A DNA stretch of 64,000 nucleotides from Craspedostauros australis. Taxonomy: Eukaryota > Bacillariophyta > Bacillariophyceae > Mastogloiales > Achnanthaceae. The notes below the pieces were generated by a model that did not search any database, was not told the DNA's origin, and was given only the letters and a program-made list of their open reading frames with translations. Made by a program: the position numbers and the translations under genes. Positions within the stretch are counted from its first letter, which is position 1; every line of letters begins with the position of its first letter. Shown here piece by piece: positions 11,195-22,600 of this stretch. The stretch covers positions 558,001-622,000 of the forward strand of contig JAMXDE010000027.1 of the NCBI GenBank assembly GCA_026770025.1. The letters are read 5' to 3'.

Positions 11195-14100
11195 ATGGCT
11201 ACCAACACCAACGTCACCGACACCAACGAGTACACCATACTCAACCACGTCTTGTCTACCATCGGCATTCAGGCCCATTCTTGGCAACGTCGCGCTCTCA
11301 ACGAGGCCGGCATCGCTAACGCAATGGATCTGATTCATCTCGATAAGCCTGCCCTCTTGGCAATCGAGGTGACCGACGACGACGACAACACATTCCGTCC
11401 CATGAATGTGCTTGTTGTCAACAAGATCCTCGCATTGGTACGCTGGATCAATCTCCAACCCCGATTGACTCCCGATGAATGGATGAGTGTCGACATGTAC
11501 GACATCTTGCACCTATCTGTCATCGGGGCCGCGGGTCCTCGGACCCCGGCCAGCTACCATCCACGAGGAGGTGTCGGCATCATTCCTCCCAGTACTCGCA
11601 CTCGCCGTACTGTGGACGATGATGAGGATATCGAATCTGTGTCCCCGCCTGATCGGGCCAGATTTGCTACTCCGGTGACCAACCCTTCGGCACGCGTTGC
11701 AACAGCGGATACCCCAATCGCTGCTGCTCCCGTGCCAAGTGTTGCATTCGCTCCGGCGAGCGCTCTCCCAGAGTCGTTCACCAAGGAGTTCAGCCGCGGT
11801 GTTAAGCGTGAGGCCCTCGCATTCCCCACCCTGAAGGATGACAAGCGCTTCCTTTCGTTCCGGCGCCAATTCGAAGCGATCGCGTATACCCATGGACTTG
11901 AGTATCACATCGATCCTTCGTGGGAGCCGGGTCCATCGGACATGTTGTTCTACAACATGCAGAACAGGTACTTGTACTCTGTTCTGAGCCTCCATGTCAA
12001 GACTTCGCGTGGCGACCAACTCCTTCGCAAGCATCAAGCGAGCAAGGACGGTCGAGCTGTGTATCAGAGTCTCGTTGAGATTTACACCAATGGTGTCAAC
12101 GGTGAGAGCGCGGCAATGGCACTTCGTGCTCGCATCGCCTCCTTCACCTTGGATAACAGCTGGAAGAAGAACCGCGAGAACTTCGTGGATACCTGGCAGG
12201 GAATCATCTCCGATATCGAAGATATGGAAGATGACGCTCTGCCGGACAACACGAAGAAGACGTGGCTGCACAACTCGATTGCTCCGGACAAGGATCTACT
12301 CAATGCTCTCACGAGCACTTCCTACGTCCGCGACGAGATGCTCGCAGCCATGCCCTCCGGTTTCGAGATCAAGGCGGCTGGATTCGATCACCATCTAAAC
12401 TCGGTTCGGATCCATGCGCAACGCCTCGATTCTTCCCACCCTCGTCAGACTCAAAAGCGAAACGTCAACAACGCTGCGACAGGGAAAGGAAAGGGTGGTT
12501 CTTCGGGCAAGTCTCCTGCCAAAGGCAACGGCAAGACTTACACCAACGACAAGCGCGGCCGCATTCCGAATGAGGAGTGGGCCACCATGTCTTGGGCCCA
12601 GAAGAAGGACTACATGCACAACAACCCCTCCCGTAGTGCTGGCAAGGGCGACACCTCGCGTGCCGCTAATAAAGCCAAGTCCTCGGGTAACTCTTCGTCC
12701 ACTCCGGTGACCAACGCTCCCGCTTCCTCCGACGCTGGCGGCAATGCGGATTCAAAGGGCGGTCCTCCGGGATCTGCTATCAACCGCATGCTCGCGCAGG
12801 CTCGTCAGTCTGGTCAATCGACCGCTGATTTTGTCGATTCGGATGGCGGAGCGTGGCGACGGGTGAACTCTACCGTGGTCCGATACAACTTCGAGACCTC
12901 GGTGGAGACGAAGACGGGTGCGCTCGTCGACAGTGGCGCCAATGGCGGCCTCGCTGGCGACGACGTGCTAGTTCTATGCAAGACGGGCACCACGGCGGAC
13001 GTGAGCGGCATTGGTGATTCCACCATTGCGAGTCTGGACATTGGTACGGTCGCGGCCCTGCTTCACACGAGCAGCGGCCCGATCATCGCCAAGTTCCATC
13101 AATACGCTCTATACGGGAAGGGCAAGTCCATCCACTCTACCAACCAGCTCTCTGCGTTCGGTATGGATGTGAATGAACGCCCGCGTGGTCTCCCTGGTGG
13201 TCGACAAACTGTCGTCACACCTGAGGGGCACGTCATCCCGCTGTCCATTCGTGCTGGCCTGTCCTACATGGATATGCGCCCGCCAACCCCTGCTGAGATG
13301 GATCGGTACCCTCATGTGGACTTCACGTCCGATGATGTCTGGGACCCTTCCATTCTCGATCAGGAGTTTGGTCTTGATGATGTCCGCGCTCTCGCGGACG
13401 ATGATGATGATGGTTCCGCGTTCGCCGACCTCGATCGCCTGCATGTATATGCAGCATCGACGGATGAGGCGCGCGGCACTGTGCCGCATTCCGGGTCCGC
13501 TGGCAACTCCGGTTCCGTTCGTGTTCGCAGCTCGCCCATCGACTATGAGGCACTGCGTCCGCACTTTGGCTGGATCCCTGCTCGTCGGATCAAGGACACT
13601 CTCGGTTGTACTTCCCAGTGGTACCGCACTTCGGAACGATTCGCGATGCGCAAGCATTTCCGCACTCGTTTTCCGGCGGCCAACGTCGATCGTCTACACG
13701 AGACGGTCGCGATGGACACTTTCTTCTCTGATACACCCGCTCATGATGACGGTGTCCCTGGCCATGGTGGCTGCACCATGATCCAGGTGTTCGTTGCGCT
13801 CGACTCTCGGTACACATCGGGATTCCCGATGGCGTCCGAGCGGCAGGTCGCGGACTCCTTGCTCGACTTCATTCGTCGGCATGGAGCGCCCGATTTGCTA
13901 ATGTCGGACAACGCGAAATCAGAGGTGGGCTTCAAAGTGCAAGACATCCTGCGTCAATACGCAATCAAGGATCACCAGAGTGAGCCGGAGCACCAACACC
14001 AGAACGGGGCCGAGCGCCGTATACAGGACATCAAACGTACTGTCAACGGCGTCATGGATCGCACGGGTACTCCGTCGCGGTTCTGGCTCATCTGCACGCT

Positions 14101-16840
14101 GTATGTCATTGACTTGTTCAACCACATCGCGCAGCGCACGTGCGGTAATGTGACCCCGTCACAGGCTGCCTTCGGGCAGCGTCCGGATGTCAGCAAGTAC
14201 CTTGCGTACTACTGGTGGCAACCGGTCTACTACCGTGTGGAACGTCCTGGCTTCCCGAGTGAGTCCAAGGAGCGCCGCGGCCGCTGGGCCGGTCCGTGCC
14301 TCCACAAGGGCGACGACCTCACATTCTGGGTGCTCGACGATGCGACACAACAACTCCTGCCTCGGTCTGCTATCCGCGCCGCCGATGATGCCTCTACTCG
14401 CAACTTGAGGGCCGACTATCCTTTTCCACTCGTGGGGGAGGATGCCGATTCTGCGACTACTGTATCAGACAGCGATGACGGTGACTACACAGACAACACC
14501 ATTCCCTCCGATGTTGAACCCATCGTTCACGCATTATCGGATGCTGTTTTGTTCTCACATCAAGAGACAGAATCACGCACAAGTGGAAAGGACGTCGTTT
14601 CCGTTCCAAAGTTCACACCCGAAGAACTTTTGGGCAAAACAATTTTGTTCCACCACAATGGACAAAACGTCCGTGCCGAAGTGATCCAAAAGATCAACGA
14701 TTCAGACGCTGAGAACCATCAGCGTATCAAGATGCTCCTATCACTTAACGATGGGGAGCTTCACGAACTGATTTCGTATGTCGAACTTTCCGACGTCTTC
14801 GAGCAACAAACCACGGATGGTGCGACAAACAACCCGCAGGCAGGGAGCACATGGTCTTTCCAAGACATCGTGGACCACGAAGGTCCCCTCGCTAAGACAT
14901 CCCCATCCTACAAGGGATCAAAGTACAATGTCACTGTACTTTGGGATGACGGTTCCAAAACGTCCGAACCGTTATCTGTCATTGCGAAGGACGACCCGGT
15001 CTCTTGCGCTACTTATGCGCGGAAACACGATTTGCTTGGTGTTCCTGGGTGGAAGCGTTTCCGACAAATCGGTATTCGCCAAACCTCGATCGCTCGTGCA
15101 ATCGCCACCAACAAGGCGAACCGCAGCAACACACCCGTATTCCAATTCGGTGTTCAGGTACCGCGCAACCACAAGGAAGCGCTGATGCTTGACGCCAAGA
15201 ATGGCAACACGCTGTGGGCTGACGCCGAGCGCAAGGAGATGGACCAGCTCACGAGCTATGAAACCTTCAAGACCCTCGGATACCACGCCAAGGTACCTGA
15301 TGGGTTCCAGAAGATCCGTTTGCAATGGGTATACGCCGTGAAGCACGATCTGCGCCACAAGGCCAGATGCGTCGCTGGCGGCCACTTGACCGCACCATGC
15401 AAAGACACAGCATACGCTGGAGTTGTCAGCCTCCGTTCTCTCCGCCTCGCACTACTCGCTGGGGAGATGAATGGACTGCAGACCATGGTTGGCGACATCG
15501 ACAATGCGTACCTGGAAGCATACACCAAGGAACGCATCTGCTTCGTCGCTGGAGACGAGTTCGGAGACAAGGCCGGCCACACGATGCAGATCGTCAAGGC
15601 GCTCTACGGCCTCCGCACTTCCGGCGCACGCTTCCACGAAGCGCTCGCAGACACACTCAGGGACCTGCACTTCTTCCAATGCAGATCAGACCCTGATGTG
15701 TGGATGCGCGACGGTGGTGACCACTGGGAATACGTCTGCGTCTACGTGGACGACCTCATGGCCACCATGAAGGACCCACAAGCCTTCTTTGACACCCTCA
15801 CTTCGGTCTACGGATACAAGCTGAAGGGCGTCGGACCCGTCTCCTACCACCTCGGCGCAGACTTCGGTCGCGATAGCGATGGCACCATGAAAATGAGCCC
15901 GCAATCGTACATCAAGCGCATGCTCGGCAACTACGAGCGCATGTTCGGCTGTGCCCCTACGAAGGCCAGCTGCCCACTCGATCATTCCGACAGCCCGGAA
16001 CTCGACAAGTCGCCAGAGCTCTCCGAGATCGACAAACGCAAGTTCATGTCGCTGATCGGCGCGTTACAATGGTGCATCACCCTCAGACGGTTCGACATCT
16101 CTGTCGCCGTCATGACCCTCGCACGCTTCCGTGCCGCCCCTCGCATAGGTCACCTCGAGCGCGCTCAGCGCGTCTACGGGTACCTGCGCAAGCATCCCGA
16201 TGCCGCCATCCGGTTCCGCACGGGCGTCCCAAACCACGAAGAGAGTTTTGTTGTTCCCAAACACGACTGGCTCTATTCCGTGTACGGGCACACACAGGAA
16301 GAAACTGACCCAGACGTGCCCGCTCCAAAAGGCGCGATCGTCCGCACCACCACCTTTGTGGATGCAAACCTCCTCCACTGCAAGGTCACCGGCAGGTCCG
16401 CGACTGGCATCCTTCACCTTGTTAACCAAACTCCCATCGAGTGGTTCAGCAAGCGCCAAGCCACTGTCGAGACTGCGACCTACGGGTCCGAGTTCGTTGC
16501 TGCCAGACAGGCCACCGAACAGATCATCTCTCTCCGCCTCGCTCTCCGCGAGATGGGCATTCCCATCGACGGTCCCAGCTGGATGTTTGGTGATAACCAA
16601 AGCGTCATCACCTCGTCTACTGTGCCCATGAGCATGTTGTCCAAGAGGCACAATGCTCTCGCCTACCACAGAGTCCGCTCCGCAATCGCCGCCGGGGTCC
16701 TCTACTTCGTCAAAATCCACGGCTCCCAAAATGTGGCCGACATCATGACGAAGTTTCTACCATGGGCATCCTTCTGGCCCCTCGTCAAGCCCCTACTCTT
16801 CTGGAAGGGTACCAGTCCCTCTCCGGATCGCGTCACCTGA
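11195..16840 (+). CDS. Gag-pol polyprotein of Copia element 1
   Basis: One frame of 1,881 aa from caccATG. Order: Gag-like region (1 to about 520) with a basic Gly/Ser/Lys-rich tail but no CCHC zinc knuckle; aspartic protease with DSGAN (D579); pre-integrase segment (LRPHFGW); integrase with D841, D905 and E940 (D/D34/E); a chromodomain-like segment near 1243 (YNVTVLWDDG); reverse transcriptase with YVDD at 1517-1520; RNase H starting with VDAN (D1723) and containing the GDNQS motif. Integrase-RT-RNase H order is that of Ty1/Copia elements, and the SEPEHQHQN integrase motif matches diatom CoDi elements as I know them. There is no stop or frameshift between gag and pol, so the Gag:Pol ratio must be set after translation or by other means. 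Appears fully coding. Confidence 0.95.
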   Translation: MATNTNVTDTNEYTILNHVLSTIGIQAHSWQRRALNEAGIANAMDLIHLDKPALLAIEVTDDDDNTFRPMNVLVVNKILALVRWINLQPRLTPDEWMSVDMYDILHLSVIGAAGPRTPASYHPRGGVGIIPPSTRTRRTVDDDEDIESVSPPDRARFATPVTNPSARVATADTPIAAAPVPSVAFAPASALPESFTKEFSRGVKREALAFPTLKDDKRFLSFRRQFEAIAYTHGLEYHIDPSWEPGPSDMLFYNMQNRYLYSVLSLHVKTSRGDQLLRKHQASKDGRAVYQSLVEIYTNGVNGESAAMALRARIASFTLDNSWKKNRENFVDTWQGIISDIEDMEDDALPDNTKKTWLHNSIAPDKDLLNALTSTSYVRDEMLAAMPSGFEIKAAGFDHHLNSVRIHAQRLDSSHPRQTQKRNVNNAATGKGKGGSSGKSPAKGNGKTYTNDKRGRIPNEEWATMSWAQKKDYMHNNPSRSAGKGDTSRAANKAKSSGNSSSTPVTNAPASSDAGGNADSKGGPPGSAINRMLAQARQSGQSTADFVDSDGGAWRRVNSTVVRYNFETSVETKTGALVDSGANGGLAGDDVLVLCKTGTTADVSGIGDSTIASLDIGTVAALLHTSSGPIIAKFHQYALYGKGKSIHSTNQLSAFGMDVNERPRGLPGGRQTVVTPEGHVIPLSIRAGLSYMDMRPPTPAEMDRYPHVDFTSDDVWDPSILDQEFGLDDVRALADDDDDGSAFADLDRLHVYAASTDEARGTVPHSGSAGNSGSVRVRSSPIDYEALRPHFGWIPARRIKDTLGCTSQWYRTSERFAMRKHFRTRFPAANVDRLHETVAMDTFFSDTPAHDDGVPGHGGCTMIQVFVALDSRYTSGFPMASERQVADSLLDFIRRHGAPDLLMSDNAKSEVGFKVQDILRQYAIKDHQSEPEHQHQNGAERRIQDIKRTVNGVMDRTGTPSRFWLICTLYVIDLFNHIAQRTCGNVTPSQAAFGQRPDVSKYLAYYWWQPVYYRVERPGFPSESKERRGRWAGPCLHKGDDLTFWVLDDATQQLLPRSAIRAADDASTRNLRADYPFPLVGEDADSATTVSDSDDGDYTDNTIPSDVEPIVHALSDAVLFSHQETESRTSGKDVVSVPKFTPEELLGKTILFHHNGQNVRAEVIQKINDSDAENHQRIKMLLSLNDGELHELISYVELSDVFEQQTTDGATNNPQAGSTWSFQDIVDHEGPLAKTSPSYKGSKYNVTVLWDDGSKTSEPLSVIAKDDPVSCATYARKHDLLGVPGWKRFRQIGIRQTSIARAIATNKANRSNTPVFQFGVQVPRNHKEALMLDAKNGNTLWADAERKEMDQLTSYETFKTLGYHAKVPDGFQKIRLQWVYAVKHDLRHKARCVAGGHLTAPCKDTAYAGVVSLRSLRLALLAGEMNGLQTMVGDIDNAYLEAYTKERICFVAGDEFGDKAGHTMQIVKALYGLRTSGARFHEALADTLRDLHFFQCRSDPDVWMRDGGDHWEYVCVYVDDLMATMKDPQAFFDTLTSVYGYKLKGVGPVSYHLGADFGRDSDGTMKMSPQSYIKRMLGNYERMFGCAPTKASCPLDHSDSPELDKSPELSEIDKRKFMSLIGALQWCITLRRFDISVAVMTLARFRAAPRIGHLERAQRVYGYLRKHPDAAIRFRTGVPNHEESFVVPKHDWLYSVYGHTQEETDPDVPAPKGAIVRTTTFVDANLLHCKVTGRSATGILHLVNQTPIEWFSKRQATVETATYGSEFVAARQATEQIISLRLALREMGIPIDGPSWMFGDNQSVITSSTVPMSMLSKRHNALAYHRVRSAIAAGVLYFVKIHGSQNVADIMTKFLPWASFWPLVKPLLFWKGTSPSPDRVT

Positions 16841-16867
16841 TCGGCTACCTACATCGAGACACACTTT

Positions 16868-16873
16868 GGGGAG
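16868..16873 (+). promoter_or_regulatory. Polypurine tract of element 1
   Basis: GGGGAG immediately before the 3' LTR, within CTTTGGGGAG, which is conserved in element 2. It primes plus-strand synthesis. Confidence 0.8.
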
Positions 16874-17483
16874 TATTAGCTCAAACTAGTATTCCTATTA
16901 GTCGTGTTAAGATTTAGTCGAGTTAATCAAATGACCGACTGCTCAGAGTTTGAGCGGGATTGAAGCGTGACTCGATGTCGGTGGGATGGGGTCCCACCCT
17001 CGAATCGTGCTCTACTTAAGAGCGATGTCGCGTGTCCGCTGAATTTGGGTTTGGGCGATCGTGCCATCCCACGCCACTTATGGGCGTGACATGACCTGTC
17101 CAGAACGGACAATCGGGTCAAACCGTTGGGTGAACCTTGTTCCCCCAAATTGATCGGAAGAGAGTGAACAACAAACTCTCTCTCCGACCGTCACGAAATT
17201 GATGTCTCCTCTTGGAAATGGCAACATCGACACCGCGATGATTGCACGTACGGAGACTCAACGCTCCACTATACTACTACTAATAGAGATGTTGCAGATC
17301 CAACTATAATGGATGCTGCACATCACATGCTCACAATCCAATTGAAAGTCTCATTTGGATTCGTACAGCTCTAAAGACTAAGACACACTCTTGAAATCAA
17401 ACTCGTTCGCCTACTGCACTACCACGGATTGATCACCCTTCGGCGTTCAGTAAGTTCACCTCGTTTTCATTATCGTTTTATCA
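16874..17483 (+). repeat. 3' LTR of Copia element 1
   Basis: 610 bp, no difference from the 5' LTR seen by eye. It is followed by the second copy of target duplication GTTCA (17484-17488), after which the transposase frame resumes. Confidence 0.95.
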
Positions 17484-18719
17484 GTTCAAGTCGGTGGCTG
17501 ATGGTGCAACTGGCATCATGCTGCATCTGGAGATACAGAGAGGCAAGAAGGGAATGGAGAACGCAAAGTATCTTGATACTGTGAAGCAAGCACATGTTGC
17601 CTGCACCCTTTGCATGGCAATGGCCACCAGCAGAATGGGAGAGCAGAACCTTCACTACCATCCACCACACCTTCCAAAGAGCATTTTCCTTGGCGATGCC
17701 TGGTTCGGTTCCTATTGGACAGTTCATGCCTTGACCACTCAAGCAGATTCTGATTTCATTGGCATTGTCAAGAACAACCATGCCAGTTTCCCAAAAGCCT
17801 TTCTTGAGAAATCAATGGAGAATTGGCCATCTGGATCGCAGCTGCTCCTTCGGTGCAAAGGCGATGACGAAGACAGCAGCGATGGTAGCAACGAAACAAG
17901 AACTGCATACTATGCAATGGGGTACAAGTATTGCAAGAAGAAAGTGATCTTGTTCGTGTTTTCAGAAGGGGCAGGTCATGCAAACCCAGGCAACCCATAC
18001 ATCGCCCGGTGGATCTCAGATGAAGATACTGCCGAGTCCAGGGAAGTTCCAAGACCACAAGTTGCATCGAAATACTTCCGCGACTGTGGCAAAGTGGATA
18101 GCCACAATCAAGCACGCCAAGACACCCTCGGTCTTGAGAGGGTGTGGAGGACCCACAATGGCTACTTTCGCCTCGTGACGACATTGTTTGGGATAACTGT
18201 GGTGGATGCATGGCTGGCGTACAGACATCACTTGGCGGGAAACCACAGGTACAAGCAGGTGCCTCTTTATGATTTTGTCAATCTACTTGCAGAAGACATG
18301 ATACAAAACAAGGAAGACCGCGTAGCAAGATGTGACCAAACACTTGTTGTTGGCATCAGTGCAGCATCAAGTGATACAGCCAGCAACAAGTCAGTCAGAT
18401 GTGCAGAGATCGCTCCATCACCAACAAAGCCAAAAGAAAGGAACACAGAGTTCCAAATATGCAATCATTGCATTCGAGTCACCGAAGACTCCATCCCCAA
18501 CTCGTACACAAACTCCAAGGGGCAGACAGTGATGGGACGGAGGAAGAAAAGAGGCATGTGCTGCAGATGCAAGAAGAGTGTCAAGTATGTTTGCCATGGA
18601 TGCCCTTTTGCAGCAGCGAATAAAACGGTGTGGTGTTGCTCTCCAGTTGGGGAAGATGGCAGCAGAAGCAATTGCTTTGAGCAACATGCATTGAAGCGCA
18701 CCGAGGACCCTGGACTGAC

Positions 18720-19349
18720 TATTAGCGCACGCTAAATCTCTAACAATAGCGACACCCGTCGACCAATCAGAAATCTCCACTTTTCTTACCTTTTCCGTTC
18801 CGAACGGAAATTTTGGTCGAAAATCCGTTGTGTCAGATTTGTGTCGCATTTCGCGTCGCAAGAATCGTTTTCCCTCAATCACAGATCCAAAAATGTCGTG
18901 GAAATTGATTTCTTGCCAAGATGAGCCAATCTGCCCAATCAGGACAGACTTGGATCTTGGGTGTGACACGTGCGAATCTTGCCCTGACCTTCTCAAGTGA
19001 ATACGATCAATCGTGCGATCGTACTACTAGCAACATCGTGAGAAGACGTAATTTACAACACGGGCTATCGCGGTGTTTTGTTCATTGACTTTTGCACCTC
19101 ATCTTCACGCAGTAACACGCACATTTGTCGTGTTGTCTCCGTGTTATTTTACTTGCAATTGCATGAGATCATGTCATGCCTCTATCATGCTCACAGTTCC
19201 AAGAAGACAATCTTGTGAGCTCGACAGCATTCCTACTACCATACGAATAATACAGTAAACAAACACTCTCCTCACCAACAACAACGACTTGATCACTCTA
19301 CGTTCTCGGTGCGGTATCCTTCACACCCATCTACGATTACGTTCTAACA
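18720..19349 (+). repeat. 5' LTR of Copia element 2
   Basis: Starts after CTGAC and supplies a stop codon to the truncated transposase (TAA at 18733). TTGATCACTC at 19289-19298 lies near the 3' end, matching the motif of element 1. No other gene is visible in it. Confidence 0.95.
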
Positions 19350-19363
19350 GATTAACAGTCGCA
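19350..19363 (+). promoter_or_regulatory. Primer-binding site of element 2 (tRNA-Asn anticodon arm)
   Basis: GATTAACAGTCGCA directly after the LTR, identical to element 1 over exactly 14 bases and then diverging. Confidence 0.8.
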
Positions 19364-19447
19364 AGCTTTCACCTACTGAATTGATTGCGTGACAATCCAT
19401 CCATCCTTCATCCCTCGTTCACCCACGAGCGATCCCTTCACCTTCCA

Positions 19448-19463
19448 TCACGTGACGACGTGA
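19448..19463. promoter_or_regulatory. Inverted-repeat ACGT motif in the leader of element 2
   Basis: The same 16-mer TCACGTGACGACGTGA as at 10796, 98 bases after the start of the PBS (80 in element 1). Confidence 0.6.
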
Positions 19464-19669
19464 TTTCGGCTTCCCTTCGGCTTTCTTGCATCCGCAGAAC
19501 GCCCTCCTTTCGGTCCCTCTGCTGAGTTCGGGCCTTCCCACTCAGCCATCCAAGACTTCCTGCAGCACCCTCCCGCACCAGAAGACGATTCAGTCAGTGC
19601 ACTCCAGCCTCAGCTATCCTTCAGCCTCCAGCATCCGCATCCGCTCTCTCCATCCATCCATCGCTCATC

Positions 19670-22600
19670 ATGACGACTGCTGAGACGGACCTCGCCACCT
19701 TGGATCATATCCTCGGTGTCATCGGCATCCCTTCCGACTCAACTCCTCGCGATATCATCGCTCATGAGGACATCATCAGCCCTCTCGACCTCGTCTCTCT
19801 CACTGAGGATGACCTTCGCAGCTTCCATCTCAGTGGCAACACCGATGATGGCGAGCCTTTCACCGCATCCCTCGGCATCAACCACATCCGCAAGATCCTG
19901 AACCTCGGCAAGTGGTACCTCACCCAGTCCATTCTGGATGACGATACCTGGAACGAGCTTGATCGCGCTACCTTCATGGCGTTCACGGCTGAGCAGAGCA
20001 ACCCTTCTCTTCCTTCTTCGCGCTCGCATTCGACTGCAAGCACACCTGTGCCATCCCCAATTGGCATGGGCATGGGCATGGGCAACCACACCACTCCGGC
20101 ATCCGCATTCCGTCCTGTGGCCGAAGAACCTCCGCATGTGAACTTCGGATTCGAACCTTCGGCTTCGGTGCCTGATCCTGCCTTCCCGCAACCACCTGTG
20201 ACTCCATCCATGGCACCCTCTTCCAACTTCCAAGGTGTCCATGCCATGGAGCTACCGGCTGACTACGTCAAGGAGTTCAGCAAGGCAACCAAGCGAGAGA
20301 GCCTGTCGCTCCCAACACTGAAGGACGACAAGCACTTCCTCACCTTCATGCGGACCTTCGAGACTCTCTCCTTCTCTCATGGACTCAACCACCATCTTGA
20401 CATGGACTTCATGCCAGCACCCAAGGACGAGGCCTTCTTCGCGAGCCAGAATCGCTACCTCTTCGCCGTGCTCACTGAGCATGTCAAGACTTCCAAGAGT
20501 CGGCGCATCATCCGTGCCTACAAGAAGTCCTGCGATGGCCGTGCGGCCTACGCCGACCTCGTTGACAGCTACACCAGTGGTGTCGTCGGCGAGACTCTGT
20601 CCATCAAATACAGAGACACCATCGTCGCCTTCCGTCTGGACCAGACTTGGACCAAGACCCGCGAGCAATTCCTCGATGCCTGGGAAACCAAGCTCGATGA
20701 CATCGAAGAGCTCGATGATGCATGTGTCGATGAGGCGGTCAAGCAGCAATGGTTGCGCACCGCCATCGGTCCCGATGTTGACTTGACTCGGGCCTACACC
20801 AACGTGAAGTCCAACTCCCGTCAACGTCACAAGCAATCTCGCGGCTTCATCAAGGTTGGTGTCTCCTTCGAAGACCTCCTTGAGTTCGTTCGAGATGAGG
20901 CACAATCCCTCGATGCCAACCAGCCTCGCACCACATCTCGGCGCAAGGTCAACAACGCCAAGACCAGCGGCTCTGCTGGCAAAGGCAATGGCAAGGACTA
21001 TGCCAAGGACGACCGCCGTTCCATTCCCAACGACGAATGGCGTGAGATGTCCAAGGATCAGCGCAAGGCATTCCTCGAAGCAAAGGGAAAGTGGCGCAAG
21101 AACAAGGGCAAGGGCAAGGCTGACTCCCACCGAGCTGCCAACAACGCTGCCACATCTTCGGGCACCACCGACACTCCTTCCGCAACCCCGTCCGCTGGCA
21201 ACACGGACTCTTCCAAGGCTGGTGACCAGTCCACTGCCATCGATCGCCTTCTCGCGCAGACCAAGTCCACCTCTTCGTCTGACGATACTCCTCAACTGGT
21301 CTACAAGGGCCAGACCTGGCGCCTTGCCAACTCCACGGTGGTCCGGTACAGCTTCAACAAGCTTGTCAAGGACCACTCTGGCTCTCTCGTCGACAGCGGT
21401 GCCAATGGTGGCCTGGCTGGCGATGACGTCCTCGTTCTCTGCAAGACAGGACACACCGCCGACGTCAGTGGCATTGGTGACTCTGCCATCGCCAACCTCG
21501 ACATCGGTACGGTTGCTGGTCTCATCCAGACCACCGAAGGGCCCATCATTGGTAAATTCCACCAATATGCGCTCTACGGAAAGGGCAAGACCATCCATTC
21601 ATCCAACCAGCTTGGTGCCTTCGGAATGGATGTCAACGAGCGCCCACGGAATCTCCCTGGAGGTCGCCAGACCATCATCACACCAGGAGGCCACATCATC
21701 CCACTGGCTGTCCGGCAAGGCCTGTCCTACATGGACATGGCCAAGCCTACCCGCTCCGAACTCGACAAGTATCCACATGTCGACTTCACCGCGGACGACG
21801 AATGGGACCCTTCTTCCCTCGACCAGGAGATGAACCTCGACGACGTCGACGATGATGACGCCGCAGCACTCCAGCGCCGCGAGAACAACTCTACCGTTCT
21901 CACGGCCTACACTGGTGCTCGCCAAGCCGACATCGCTGACAACCCGGGCAGCATCATTGCCACTCGCAAGCCTGCCGACTACGAGGCTCTCCGACCCCAC
22001 TTCGGCTGGATTCCAGCTCGTCGCGTTCGCGACACTCTTCGGTGTACCTCCCAGTGGTACCGTACCGCCGAGCGCTTCTCCATGCGCAAGCATTTCAAGT
22101 CTCGGTTCCCAGCGGCCAACGTCGACCGTCTTCATGAGACGGTTGCGATGGATACGCTCTTCTCCGATACCCCTGCTCACGACGACGGGGTTCCCGGCCA
22201 TGGCGGCTGCACCATGCTTCAGGTGTACGTCGCCCTCGACTCTCGGTTCACGGCCGGCTTTCCCATGCCATCCGAGAGCCGCATCTCCGACACTCTCCGT
22301 GACTTCATCCGGCGCCACGGGGCTCCTGACCTACTGATGTCCGACAACGCCAAGGCACAGATCGGTAACAAGGTTATGGAGATCCTCCGGCAGTATCACA
22401 TCCGTGATCACCAGAGTGAGCCGGAACACCAGCATCAGAACGGCGCGGAACGCCGGATCCAGGATATCAAACGCACAACCAACGGTGTGATGGATCGCAC
22501 GGGTACTCCCGACCGCTTCTGGCTGATCTGCACGCTCTATGTGGTTGATCTCTTCAACCACATCGCGCAGGTCACCGCTGGCTCCATCACCCCCCTTCAA

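Larger units (their letters stand above)
10106..17483 (+). mobile_element. Complete Copia (CoDi-like) LTR retrotransposon, element 1
   Basis: 7,378 bp. LTRs at 10106-10715 and 16874-17483 (610 bp each) look identical by eye. Both start TATTAG and end TATCA. Target duplication GTTCA at 10101-10105 and 17484-17488. PBS at 10716, polypurine tract at 16868-16873, and one open gag-pol frame. Same orientation as the transposase it interrupts. Identical LTRs point to a very recent insertion. Confidence 0.95.

Noticed and set aside
15446..15985. Antisense frames across the reverse transcriptase regions of both polyproteins
   Set aside because: They mirror the strong codon bias of the gag-pol gene and have no independent motifs.
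19073..19258. 61-codon plus-strand ORF in the LTR of element 2 (repeated at 25642)
   Set aside because: Chance frame in the LTR, preserved by LTR identity.
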